Positions 38,220 through 48,564 of a DNA stretch of 64,000 nucleotides are shown in pieces. The DNA lies in NCBI RefSeq assembly GCF_000002425.4, contig NC_037265.1:3846503-3910502 (forward strand). Direction: 5' to 3'. Below the pieces are notes generated by a model. That model was not told the DNA's origin. It ran no database searches and saw only the letters and a program-made list of their open reading frames with translations. The translations under genes and the position numbers were made by a program. Within the stretch, counting starts at the first letter, position 1, and each line of letters begins with the position of its first letter. Source of the stretch: Physcomitrium patens (Eukaryota; Streptophyta; Bryopsida; Funariales; Funariaceae).

Positions 38220-38616
38220 GAAGATTTTAGGAATACTTAAGAATATTCTCTTAAGTTCTAAAATATTCTAGAAAGATTCTTATAATATTTTAGAAGGTTC
38301 TAGAAGATTTTTAGAATATTCTAGTAATTCTTAGAAAGTTCTAAGAGGATTAAGAAAGTTTCGAAGAAGCTTCCCAAGGTTGCTTCAGCTTCAAGCAACA
38401 TGAGAATTTCTTAAGAAGCTTTCTAATATCTAGTATATATTGGAGTCAAAGCTAAGGAGATCCTTAGTCTTCACAATATATCACTTAGAGGTTTAGCTCA
38501 TCTTTCTCAATACTGATCTTGTACTCATTTGGTTTAATGGAGCTCTTGTAAGCTTTCTTGTTGAAATTCTTTTGTTCAATTTCTTATTCAATCTTTTGTA
38601 TAGTATATCTATGATA
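38220..38616 (+). repeat. Decayed solo LTR related to family 2 (B)
   Basis: Aligns with the B LTR over the TATA region and downstream part (for example TCTTGTACTCATYTG). Upstream it is rich in TTCTAGAA-like units. A TATATATT box at 38434 is followed 32 nt later by AGTCTTCACAA, matching the B segment AGTCTCGACAA at the same distance. No internal sequence adjoins it. Outer ends are approximate. Confidence 0.7.
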
Positions 38617-38632
38617 ATATAGAAGAAGTGAG

Positions 38633-38666
<34 letters not shown>

Positions 38667-41600
38667 TCTATAACAAAATATATGGAAATTAATTTAATTA
38701 ATATTTTTTAATATTTAAAATTTTACATATAAATTAATTACTACTTATTTTCATTATCATCTATTAATAAATAATTTAATAGTCTGAAAATAATATAAAA
38801 AAATTTAACTTTAAAAATTATATTTTTATAATAATTATATTTTCTTATTTTACTTATTTATTTTAAATTATTGTATTTAAATTTCTATTTGTATATTTTT
38901 ATTTATTAATCAAGTAATATTTAATTCACAATATTTAAGTAATCACGTCATTTTTTTATTTTTAATAAAAAATGGTATTTAATTAAGTTTAATTTTGAAA
39001 AGATGTAATTTTTATGAAGTTTATTATTGTTGCTTTTTGGCCTTCTTATTATATATATATTCTAAATTAGTATAAAGATAAATATTTAAAATTTTTCATT
39101 TGCATTGTCTCATCTTACTTGGTTGTTTGAATTAAAAATTTATATTATTTCTTTAACATATTTATAGAAGATTTTATTTTATGCCATTTTTACTTTTTTA
39201 CTTTGTTTTTGAAATATATCAAGAAGAATAGTTTAAAATATTTAAAAGGATCTAAAGAAATCTTAATTCCATATTTTTAAGTTAAAAATTTAAATATTTA
39301 AATAATTATTATATAAAATTTAAATAATATTTATAATTATAATAAATTTAATAAAATGATTAAAAATATCCTTAATCTTCTAAAGAAGAAGACTTTGTAA
39401 AAAAGATTTGTAGATAAAAATAATTGCGAACTTATTATCTTAATATCTTTATAGAATATTTTTAGAAAAAAATAAGAAAGCAATAAAATAATAAAAATCT
39501 ATGACAAAACTTTATTGCTAAATGGTGCACCTATTAAAATAATTTCTAACAAGAAAGATTCTTTGGTTTCATTTTGAAAATATCATCTAATTTATCTATT
39601 ACTACTTATCTTTATTTATTTCATTATAAAAATAAATAGCTAAAAAACCATTTGGTAGCTTATATACTTTAAAAGTAATTTTATTTTTTATCACCTTTTT
39701 GAATTTACAAATCTTTACTATCTTATTTATTATCTAAAAAATTCTTTTATTCCAATTAAAATAATTTTATTAAAATATCAACATATATTGTAGCAAAATA
39801 TATCTTAAATAATATATTATAATATAAATATTATGTAATATTGAGTGTTTTTTTTGTTCTACCTATTTATTTTTTAAATTTCATTTTTCCATATAAATAT
39901 TTATTTTTACAAAATTTGTCATTACTTGGTCTTTTACACTTTTTTTAATATATTTTTTAAATGTCTTATATTGATAGATTTTTTGAAAGTTATTCGATGT
40001 CTAAATTTTATTATAATTTTTTATATGTCTTAAATATAATAAATTGAATCAATTCATGTAAAACTAATTTATCATAATCTAATGCTATTATCTTCTTATT
40101 ATGCATATAAGAGTTTTTAGACAAAGTTGATTTGAATTCAAAAAAATGCAATTGAATGTTTTGAGCAAACTATGAAAATGTGAAATAGTATTATTTAGAT
40201 TACTTCCAAGATTCAAATCTAATAATTGTCATCAAATGATAGAATCTAAGCAACCTATATCATTATTCTATTGTCTTTATTTTAAAATACTTATTTTAAA
40301 ACCAATATAAGAAGTCAACATTATCTAGCCTACTTACCTAAGGTAATTCTTCTCTAATAATATCATAATTATATTTAATTTTAAAATGATTTTTATTAGA
40401 TATTATGTAATACAAATATTATGTTAAAGTTTTAAAATTATTAAAAATATGGTGTTAATATTAAAATATTGAATAAAAAACATTAGAATAAAAAAAAAAA
40501 TATTAAAGATTTTATAATTAAAAAAAATTATATATAGAAATCATTATAAGTAGATTCTTTGAAAAAACTTGGATTCAATTTTTAAAAAATTCTATTTAAG
40601 TTAGTATTAAACCCAAATGAATCAAATACTATTAATTAAAATATATTTAAAGATATACAGTTTTTGTACATAGAATTAAAATAAATAAAAACTGATTGTA
40701 GAATCCTATAAGGAAATTTAATATATAAAAACAAACAGAAAAAAAATTTAATTTTAAAATATGACATAGTATTGAATCTTAAGTATATAGTTTTTTTAAA
40801 ATTTATTGATTTAGAAAAATGCTAAGAAATTCTTCTACTTCTTTTTTTTATATCTTCTATACTATTATGTAAACATCTCTACCAAAAACTTTATGTTACT
40901 AAGACAAAAAGACATATATTTTATTTTATCAAAGATTGGCATAAGTTATGAGTTTTTTTTTTGCAATGATAATTTATTTTATAAAAAATAAATTAAGAAA
41001 AGTTCTAAAAAATTAAGTATTGAAAGATCGTTATAAAAGCCACATTCTAATTTTGTTAAAGCTACATCCCCTTTCAACCACATCATTCATTGTGTACTAA
41101 TTTCATGTTTTCAACCCCGTTTTCCATCTGCTATTGTCAATTCCCATCTTTTGTTCTTAGCTACCTTCTCCTCTCCCATCTCAAGTATGGATTTTGCCAA
41201 TTTATTCCAATTTTAATATAATTTAAAAGTTTAATTGGTGAAATTAAGTTCTTTGTAAAGTTTTTCTTTTTTTCTTTTTTTCATCTAATAAGATAACATG
41301 TTGTAAATAATATTATTTTTTAAAAATATTATTAATAATGTAATGAATATGGATAAACTATTGTATTATATTTGATTTTATGAAGATTAAAGCCTCTAGA
41401 CTATCAAATATTATTTGGACAATTATATATATTGTAAATTTTAGCTTTCTTTAGTTACCATAGATCTATATTTTTTATTATCTATATAAAATAATAAAAA
41501 AATAATTCAATTTATTTACATAAAAAATATCTTATTTGAGATATCAAGAATTTTTGATATTATAATTGATATCTATTATTCATAAAAGAAAAAATATAAA

Positions 41601-41998
41601 AACAAACAAATAAACAAACAAATTTTTAAGCAAATTATTTTCAAAACCATCTTTGATTTCATCTAATATTCATACTAATAAAATTAAATAAACCTTATTT
41701 CAATGTAATAATACGTAAAAAATTGTACAAATTCAAATTCAGATTATTTAAATTATAAACCACAACTTTAAGAATTGATTTTTGTATAGCAAATAAAAAA
41801 AATCTACAACTTTATGTTTTAATAAATTAGATAATTAAAAAGAATCAATTTTTATAATAGGAATATAAATCTTAAAGGATATAAAATTTATTAGTTTATT
41901 AACATTTTACTTTTATTCTATAAATTATTTGATTTACTAAATAAAAATTATAATTAATTTCAAAATGGTTCTTTTATATTTTAATTTATATATCTACC

Positions 41999-42030
<32 letters not shown>

Positions 42031-42661
42031 TATATATTGATACATATATCAAATTTATATTTTAATAAATATTATAAATTAAAATATCAATAAATAATTT
42101 TATAATACCATACATATTTCTTATATAAAATTTGTTATAGTTATTTCAAAAAAATATTCAATATTTAATTATTTATTTATTATATCAAAAAAATTTGTAA
42201 CACATAAAAATCATGAATTTTTTACAATAAAATTTATTTTTATTCTCATGAATAAATATAAATTAAAATTTTAATATATTATAATACTATTTTACATGTA
42301 TATATGTACAATCATATTAAAAAATATTTTAAGGTTTTTTCAAATTGATATTCTTTAGTTTGAAGTTTATTCTACTTAGTTCACAAATCTTGCTTTATTC
42401 TAATTAGTTTAACTTGTAGGCACATTTATTGTGACAAAGATAGAATGAGGTTGAAACTAAAGGTAGAGATGAAGACTATGAAAGGAACATGAAAACAAGT
42501 GATGAAGAATAGAGATGGAGACAAAAGATGGAAATCGAAGATGGAAATGAGATACAAGGAATATGAATTGAAAATGGAAATAAGGGATGATGGATGAAAA
42601 TAAAAGATAATAATAAGGAATGTAGGATGAAAATGAAAGATAGAATCAAAGAATGAGGGAT
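38617..42661. other. AT-rich DNA without recognisable gene
   Basis: Contains (TA)n at about 38633-38661 and, at 42440-42660, a purine-rich stretch of loosely repeated GATGGAAAT-like words just before an LTR fragment. No coding region could be supported. Confidence 0.6.
42001..42037. repeat. (TATG)n microsatellite
   Basis: About seven tandem TATG units followed by a short TA run. Confidence 0.95.
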
Positions 42662-42753
42662 TGTCATAAATATATGTATTTATTTGAATAATTATTATAA
42701 TTAGTAGAAGTAGGTAAAATTAGGTTAATTTCAAAATATCTTCTAAAAAAAGC
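42662..42753 (+). repeat. LTR fragment I, cut by H
   Basis: 92 bases beginning TGTCATAAAT align with the start of family 1 LTRs on the plus strand (shared GTAGAAGTAGGTAAA and TTAATTTCA). The alignment stops where the minus-strand LTR of H begins, so H probably inserted into this LTR; the remainder should lie beyond the right window edge. Confidence 0.7.
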
Positions 42754-43295
42754 TATCAAAGATATGAACTATAAGAAGATACATAAACTTGAAAAACTTA
42801 TATTAAAAAAAAGTGACAAAATAAAAATAAAGAAGTATGTATATTAAAAGAAAATTAGAGTGGCTATTGCCAAAAATAAGGAAATTAGAGATTCTTAAAT
42901 CTAGACTAGAAGCAAGAAAGGAATTGATAAGACTAAAGATGGCTGCACTCTTGCCTCTATATATACTAACTAGGAGCTATGTGACAATGTTTTATAAGAC
43001 TTCTAATATATGTTGACTTTGTAGGACACATGCCTTAGCTTACAAGGCAATTTTTCTATGTGTAAGCTACATAATTAGCTTATTCTTCAAGCTATCAACA
43101 TGTGTGGCACATGGCCAACTTGTTGACAACATTTCTAACCTAAAAAATTAATTAAAGACACCTATAAAGTCAAAGCAATGTCTATGAAGCTTTCAAGAAA
43201 CTTTTATAGAAGATATTATGGAATTGACATATTTTTACCTACTATTATCTAAATCATATAAGTAATTATTGGTTTACATGTGTATGTTTGTGACA
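42754..43295 (-). repeat. 3' LTR of H
   Basis: 542-bp diverged family 1 LTR; on the minus strand it begins TGTCACAAAC and contains the TATATATA box. Confidence 0.85.
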
Positions 43296-43336
43296 ATACT
43301 TCCCTTTCTAGGGACGAGTTCTACAAAGAGCGGTCT

Positions 43337-43557
43337 TCATATGTTGAGGAAATTAAACAGGCGACAAATTTTATTTGCCACGTATTCCAATCTTTGTTTT
43401 TTTCAAAGTTACTTAATAAGCTTTCATAGCTATCGATAGTGTCTCATACTAGGATGGAAAAACCATCCTGTTATTTGGTCATTATTGAGGCCTTCATAAC
43501 TTCTTTCAAATAAAACATTTGGAACACTGTTAAGAATTGTTCCTACTTCTAATAAAA
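43337..43557 (-). pseudogene. C-terminal part of ORF3 of H
   Basis: Minus-strand sequence corresponding to the conserved end of ORF3, ending at the homologous TGA. It is separated from its N-terminal part at 55719-55920 by B and contains disruptive changes. Confidence 0.8.
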
Positions 43558-44052
43558 TGTTAGGGACATATTCCTTAGAACTATCTAGAGAGAAGTTTCT
43601 AGAACCTTCTAGAAAACAAGCCTCAGGAATCTTCTAGAAGAGAAGCCTCTGAAACCTTTTAGAGAGAAGTTTTTAGAAGCTTCTAGAAAGGAAGTCTCTG
43701 GAACCTTCTAGAAGAGAAGTTTCTAGAAGCTTCTAGAAAGGAATCCCCTGGAACTTTCTAGAAGCTTCCTAGTTAATAGAAGTAGCTCGAGAAGTTTCTA
43801 GAACCTTCTAGAAAGGAAGCCTCTGGAACCTTCTAGAAGCTTCCTAGTTAATAGAAGTAGCTCGAGAAGCTTCCTAAGTAGGAGTATATATAGGGATCGA
43901 GGCTGAAGAGTTCTTCAGTCTCGACAACACATCTCTTGGAGTTCTAGCTCACTTTTCTGGTGTTGTTCTTGTACTCATCTGTTTAATCTAGTTCTGCCAC
44001 TTCTTCTTGAACTTTTTGTTAGATTTCAAGTCTGTATTTTGTGTCCGTGACA
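43558..44052 (+). repeat. 5' LTR of B
   Basis: Begins TGTTAGGGAC and ends TCCGTGACA. TATATATA is at 43885-43892. The TATA-proximal inverted repeat GAGGCTGAAG/CTTCAGTCTC surrounds the expected transcript start at 43917. Confidence 0.96.
43585..43875 (+). promoter_or_regulatory. Dense heat-shock-element-like array in B U3
   Basis: Repeated alternating GAA and TTC triplets with 2-nt gaps, the binding pattern of heat-shock factors. The clearest run, 43592-43614, has five consecutive units (GAAGTTTCTAGAACCTTCTA plus GAA). Runs of at least four units recur near 43670-43690, 43706-43740, 43755-43770, 43797-43820 and 43825-43842. The 3' LTR keeps the array. Heat induction is inferred from the motif. 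Confidence 0.75.
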
Positions 44053-44054
44053 AT

Positions 44055-44065
44055 TTGTCGAGACT
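44055..44065 (+). promoter_or_regulatory. Candidate self-priming site of B
   Basis: TTGTCGAGACT lies 2 nt after the LTR and is the exact reverse complement of AGTCTCGACAA at 43917-43927, itself 32 nt after the TATA start. Spacing and length equal those in family 1 while the sequence differs. Confidence 0.72.
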
Positions 44066-44100
44066 ACACTAACTTGAGATATCAGAGCTAGTTCTTTCTT

Positions 44101-44289
44101 AGTAGAGTGTGGATTACCCGTCTACTTGAAGGTATACTAGTATTTTTTAGAGGTTGCGGATTACCCTCCTCTAAACTAATACTTCTTCTATTACAATATC
44201 GGAGTCTTATTCTTCTTGGAGAGAGTAGATTACCCCTCTTCTTGAAATTCTTAAGGCATTTTATAGGTTGTGGATTACCCTCCTATAAA
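44101..44289 (+). ncRNA. Four leader hairpins of B with GATTACCC loops
   Basis: Stems: AGTAGA/TCTACT (44101-44126), TTTAGAGG/CCTCTAAA (44146-44175, with outer AGTAT/ATACT), GAGAG/CTCTT (44221-44240, one G-U) and TTTATAGG/CCTATAAA (44260-44289). Loops share GGATTACCC (AGATTACCC in the third). Different stems with kept complementarity argue for selection on RNA structure. They lie between the primer site and gag, where Gag-binding packaging signals are expected. Confidence 0.65.
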
Positions 44290-44332
44290 CCAATATTGCC
44301 TCTTATAGGATCATTTTTGTCCTTCTTTTAGA

Positions 44333-45358
44333 ATGGCCGGAGGTCAAGACATTAGTATGACAGAAAGTTCGGAGTCTAAGTTAGATGCTATTATGAATGC
44401 CCTCGCTACGTTATCACAAAGAACTGCAGAGATTGAAGGAGTGGTGGCAAGGCTTCATAATGATGGAGTATCTGGGATAGCACAATCTAAATTACACCAG
44501 CCTCAAATTTCGGCACTTGGAGAAACAACTTTACCTCAGGTTCGACAAGAACCACTAGTTCTACAACATAAGGAGTCTCGAGTTAGCCTTCCAGATAAGT
44601 TTGATGGAACACGTTCTAAGTTTCGAGGATTCGTCAATCAAATCAGGTTGATAACAGTTTTACAGCCCGAACGATATCCAACGGAGGAGTCACGTGTTGG
44701 GCTTGTTGGAACCTTACTTACGGGACAAGCTCTATCATGGTTTGCTCCTTTGTTTGAGAAACGATCATCCATATTAAACAACTTCGAAACCTTTTTGGAA
44801 GCATTTGCGGAAGCATTTGGTGAACACGATAAGATTCGATGGGCTACAACAAAGATCCGGTCGCTACGACAAGGGATGCGTTCTACATCAATCTATGCTT
44901 CGGATTTCAGGCAATTAGTATGCGACATCAATTGGGATGAAGAAGCGTTGATGAGTCAATTCTATTGGGGTTTAAGAGATGATGTGAAGAATTTGCTGTT
45001 AACTCTTCATGATCCACGAATGCTCAATGAAGCCATTAGCCAAGTTGTGAAGTGCGATAATCACCTATTCCAACGTCGCCAAGATCAATGCTCAAGACAA
45101 CATACAATTCGCCATACTCCAACTATGTCAGCAAGCGGTATGAATTCGCATTCAGAGGTGGAAGACATGCATATTGATGTGGTATGTATCAAATCTCTTA
45201 CTATAGAAGTAAAAAAGCGACGTATGGAGGAAAATTTATGCTTCTATTGCGGTGGAGAAGGCCACAAAGTCGGAAACTGCCCCAAAAAGCAAAATCGAGG
45301 CATAGTCAAGACTAGGAGAGTATTTGTTCAGGAAAACGAGGATGCCCAGCCACAGTAG
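44333..45358 (+). CDS. gag: Gag of B, intact
   Basis: 341 residues from an ATG to TAG with no internal stop. The N-terminal third has a predicted helical segment (residues 15-45). The retrotransposon gag core follows (FDGTRSKFRGF near residue 88, ALSWFAPLFE near 131). A single CCHC knuckle, CFYCGGEGHKVGNC, is near 303-316. Gag would assemble particles and bind RNA. Pol follows in the -1 frame six nt after the stop with its own ATG. This is the only B gene still fully open, so it could still make Gag. Confidence 0.92.
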   Translation: MAGGQDISMTESSESKLDAIMNALATLSQRTAEIEGVVARLHNDGVSGIAQSKLHQPQISALGETTLPQVRQEPLVLQHKESRVSLPDKFDGTRSKFRGFVNQIRLITVLQPERYPTEESRVGLVGTLLTGQALSWFAPLFEKRSSILNNFETFLEAFAEAFGEHDKIRWATTKIRSLRQGMRSTSIYASDFRQLVCDINWDEEALMSQFYWGLRDDVKNLLLTLHDPRMLNEAISQVVKCDNHLFQRRQDQCSRQHTIRHTPTMSASGMNSHSEVEDMHIDVVCIKSLTIEVKKRRMEENLCFYCGGEGHKVGNCPKKQNRGIVKTRRVFVQENEDAQPQ

Positions 45359-45363
45359 GAACC

Positions 45364-47800
45364 ATGCGGCTGGACAATGAAATATCCCAACAACAATCAG
45401 GTTCCTTTCTTTTTGTCTAACCTGCACTTTGTTTTACAATCCCTTTGTTTATCGGCCCTCAAAAACTAAGAACCTTAGCACTACTAGATTCAGGAGCATC
45501 TGCTTGTTTTTTAGACGAAGAATTTACAAAGCGTCATAAGATCCCTTTAGTACAAAAATCAAAACCTGTTCATGTTGAGGTCATAGATGGGCAACCTTTA
45601 TTGTCTGGTAGCATCACCCATGAATCAAAACTTATAGAAGTAACGTTTAAAGACCATAGTAGTCATATTATTTTTAATATTATTAGAACCCCATCAAATC
45701 CTATTATTCTTGGTCTTTCTTGGTTGGAAAAATATAATCCATTGATAGATTGGAGGTTGCGGAAGATGACTTTTCCCACAAAATCATCCAAGAAAAAACC
45801 TAGTAAAAAACCTCGAAAAAAGAAATCCTTATTCATTTGAGCAAGAGCGTTTATAAGATCATCTAAGGAAGGCACTCCATTTGTCATTTATGCGGCTCCA
45901 ACTACCGAGGAGAAGATCTCAACAGCAAGTATACCGGAGCAATATAAGGATTTTGAAGACGTGTTTCAAAAGAAGAACGCCGACATACTACCAGAACACG
46001 GACCATATGATTGTGCCATAGACTTGCAAGAAGGAGCACAACCACCTTTTGGTCCAATCTACAATCTATCGCAAACAAAGTTGGCAGAGTTACGAAAGTA
46101 CATCGACGAGAATCTAGCCAAAAACTTCATTCGTCATTCAAAATCATCAGCTAGAGCACCCATCTTATTTGTGAAGAAGAAAGATGGATCATTACGGATG
46201 TGTGTGGACTATCGAGGCCTCAACAAGGTAACAAAGAAAAATCGTTACCCATTACCCTTGATTTCTAGTCTCTTAGAAAAACTTGGACGTGCGAAGATCT
46301 TTACAAAAATTGATCTAAGGAGAGCTTATAATCTCATACGAATCAAGGAAGGAGATGAGTGGAAGGCAGCATTCCGTACAAGGTATGGTCATTTCGAATA
46401 TAATGTCATGCCTTTTGGTCTTACCAATGCTCTAGCGGTTTTCCAACATATGATGAATGACATCTTTCGAGAACACCTCGACGATTTTGTTGTCATCTAT
46501 TTGGACAATATTCTAATATTCTCTAAAAACGAGGAAGAGCATGAGGAGCATGTTCGTTTGATCTTGGAAAAACTACGCAAGCGAGGACTATATGCCAAAT
46601 TAGAAAAATATTTATTTCACCAAACGGAGATGGAATTTTTAGGGTTCATTGCGACTACAGAAGGTTTGAAGATGGACCCCAAAAAAGTAGAAGCAATCAT
46701 GTCTTGGGAGGTTCCAAAGATGGTTAGAGACGTACAATGCTTTCTTAGTTTTGCTAACTTCTATCAGATCTTCATCAAGAATTATACTCAAGTTGCTGCT
46801 CCTCTCACTCGATTAACATGCAAGGATAAGTTGGAATGGGGACCTTTGGCGGAGAAGGCGTTTCAAGATTTGAAGACTGCATTTACTACAGCTCCAATTT
46901 TGATACATCCAGACTTTACAAAGGCCTTTTATTTAGAGAATGATGCTTCAGATTTTACTTTGGGAGCTGTGCTTTCATAAATGAGTGAAGACAAGAAGCT
47001 CCATCCAGTTGCATTCTATTCTCGAAAGTTCTCTGCTACTGAAATCAATTATGAGATCCACGATAAGGAACTTCTTGCTATAGTGGATTCTTTCGAAGAA
47101 TGGCGTCACTTTCTTGAAGGAGCTGCACATCCAGTAACCGTATATACAGATCACAAGAATTTGGAGTATTTCATGATGGCTCGAGTTTTAAATCGGCGTC
47201 AAGCTCGGTGGAATATGTCGCTATCTAGATTCGATTTTGTTATCACTTATCGACCTGGAAGGCAGCAAGGACTATCTGATGCTTTATCAAGGAGATCGTA
47301 TCTTGCACCAAAGGTTGGAGAAGCAGCGTTTGATCTACAATGTACAACGTTATTGAAGCCAGAGAGATTTCAACTTTGTGCTACTATTGTATCATTTGAT
47401 GCTGACTTCCTAAACCAGGTACGTGCTATGACCATTAAAGATTCAGTAGCCATTGATATCAAGCAACGTACCAATGACGATAAGTTCAAGGTGGAGGGAG
47501 ATCTTTTATACTTTGAAGAGCGATTGTACATTCCAAAAGGACCAGCACGACTCCGAGTTCTTCAATCTCGCCATGATTTTCCAACTGCGGGACATTTTGG
47601 ATTCAACAAGACCTTGGAGCTTATTTCCCGAGATTTTTGGTGGCCCCAAATGTGGAAGGATGTGAAAGATTTTGTCCTCTCTTGTGACATCTGTTTAAGA
47701 TCTAAGAATCCTCGGCATCGCCTTTATGGACTTCTACAGCCATTGCCAATTCCACGTCGACCATGGTCTTCAATTTCTATGGACTTCATCACTGACTTGC
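45364..47800 (+). pseudogene. pol: pol of B, first part: PR, RT, RNase H, integrase start
   Basis: Starts at an ATG just after gag. Protease LLDSGASACF is near 45.49 kb, RT near 46.1-46.6 kb and RNase H near 46.9-47.2 kb (NDASDFTLGAVL). The integrase HHCC finger is near 47.57-47.70 kb, and the core is interrupted by C right after MDFITDL. Stops are at 45418, 45838 and 46978 (the last a C-to-T). The RT catalytic box reads YLDN instead of YLDD, which should abolish polymerase activity. Confidence 0.93.
47796..47800 (+). repeat. Left target duplication of C
   Basis: CTTGC directly before the 5' LTR of C, repeated at 53663-53667 directly after the 3' LTR. Confidence 0.97.
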
Positions 47801-48352
47801 TGTCACGGCCATAATCATGTAAGTTAATAATTACATATAGAAATAGGTAGAAGTAAGTAAAAGTAGATAAAAGTAAGTTAATTGTATAATATTTAATATA
47901 GAAGCTTCCTAGAAACTTCCTAGACGCTGCTTTGACTTCATAGGTGTCTTTAATTGACTTTTTGGATTAGAAACGTGGTCAATAAGTTGGCCATGTGCCA
48001 CACATGTTATTAGCTTGAAGATCAAGCTAACTATGTGGCCCACACGTAGAAAAACTTGCCTTGTAAGTCAAGGCATGTGTCCTACAAAGTCAACACATAT
48101 TGGAGGTCCTATAGAACGTCGCCACGTAGCCCCTAGTTAGATAGTATATATAGAGACAAGAGTGAAGGCTTCTTCACTCTTGTCAACTCCTTTCTTGCTT
48201 CTAGTCCAGGTTCAAGAGTCTTTAGTTTCTTGTCTTGTGGCAATAGCCATTTCAGTTTCCTTTTAATATACCTACTTGTTTATATTTTGACTTATTATAT
48301 CGAGATAGCCTTTTGGTGTATATTTTTCCTCATCGAGTCTTTGTCCTTGACA
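47801..48352 (+). repeat. 5' LTR of C
   Basis: Begins TGTCACGGCC and ends CCTTGACA. TATATATA is at 48145-48152, the candidate transcript start at 48176, and a perfect 13-bp inverted repeat (GACAAGAGTGAAG/CTTCACTCTTGTC) just upstream of and across that start. Confidence 0.97.
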
Positions 48353-48354
48353 GA

Positions 48355-48365
48355 TTGACAAGAGT
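48355..48365 (+). promoter_or_regulatory. Candidate self-priming site of C
   Basis: TTGACAAGAGT, 2 nt after the LTR, is the exact complement of ACTCTTGTCAA at 48176-48186, which starts 31 nt after the TATA box. Pairing ends at 11 nt (the twelfth base mismatches). Confidence 0.72.
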
Positions 48366-48401
48366 ACACTTACAATATCAGAGCTTTATTTTTTCTTGAG
48401 T

Positions 48402-48474
48402 AAGAGTGGATTACCCCTTTCTCTTGATAAGACATAAGCGTATTAGAAGTTTGCGGATTATCCACTTGTAAACT
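48402..48474 (+). ncRNA. Leader hairpins of C
   Basis: AAGAG/CTCTT (48402-48425) with a GGATTACCCC loop, and AGTTT/AAACT (48448-48474) with GCGGATTATCC in the loop; equivalents of the hairpins in A. Confidence 0.6.
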
Positions 48475-48564
48475 GATATTGTTCTTAGTATCTTCTTTGT
48501 TATCAAGTCTTTCTTTTCTTTTGTCTTGAGCAATATCAAACAAATTTTTCTTCTTAGTGTCATT

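Noticed and set aside
43585..43875. Repeated TTCTAGAA words as a CRISPR-like or satellite array
   Set aside because: No regular repeat-spacer pattern; lies inside the U3 of a plant LTR and fits heat-shock elements.
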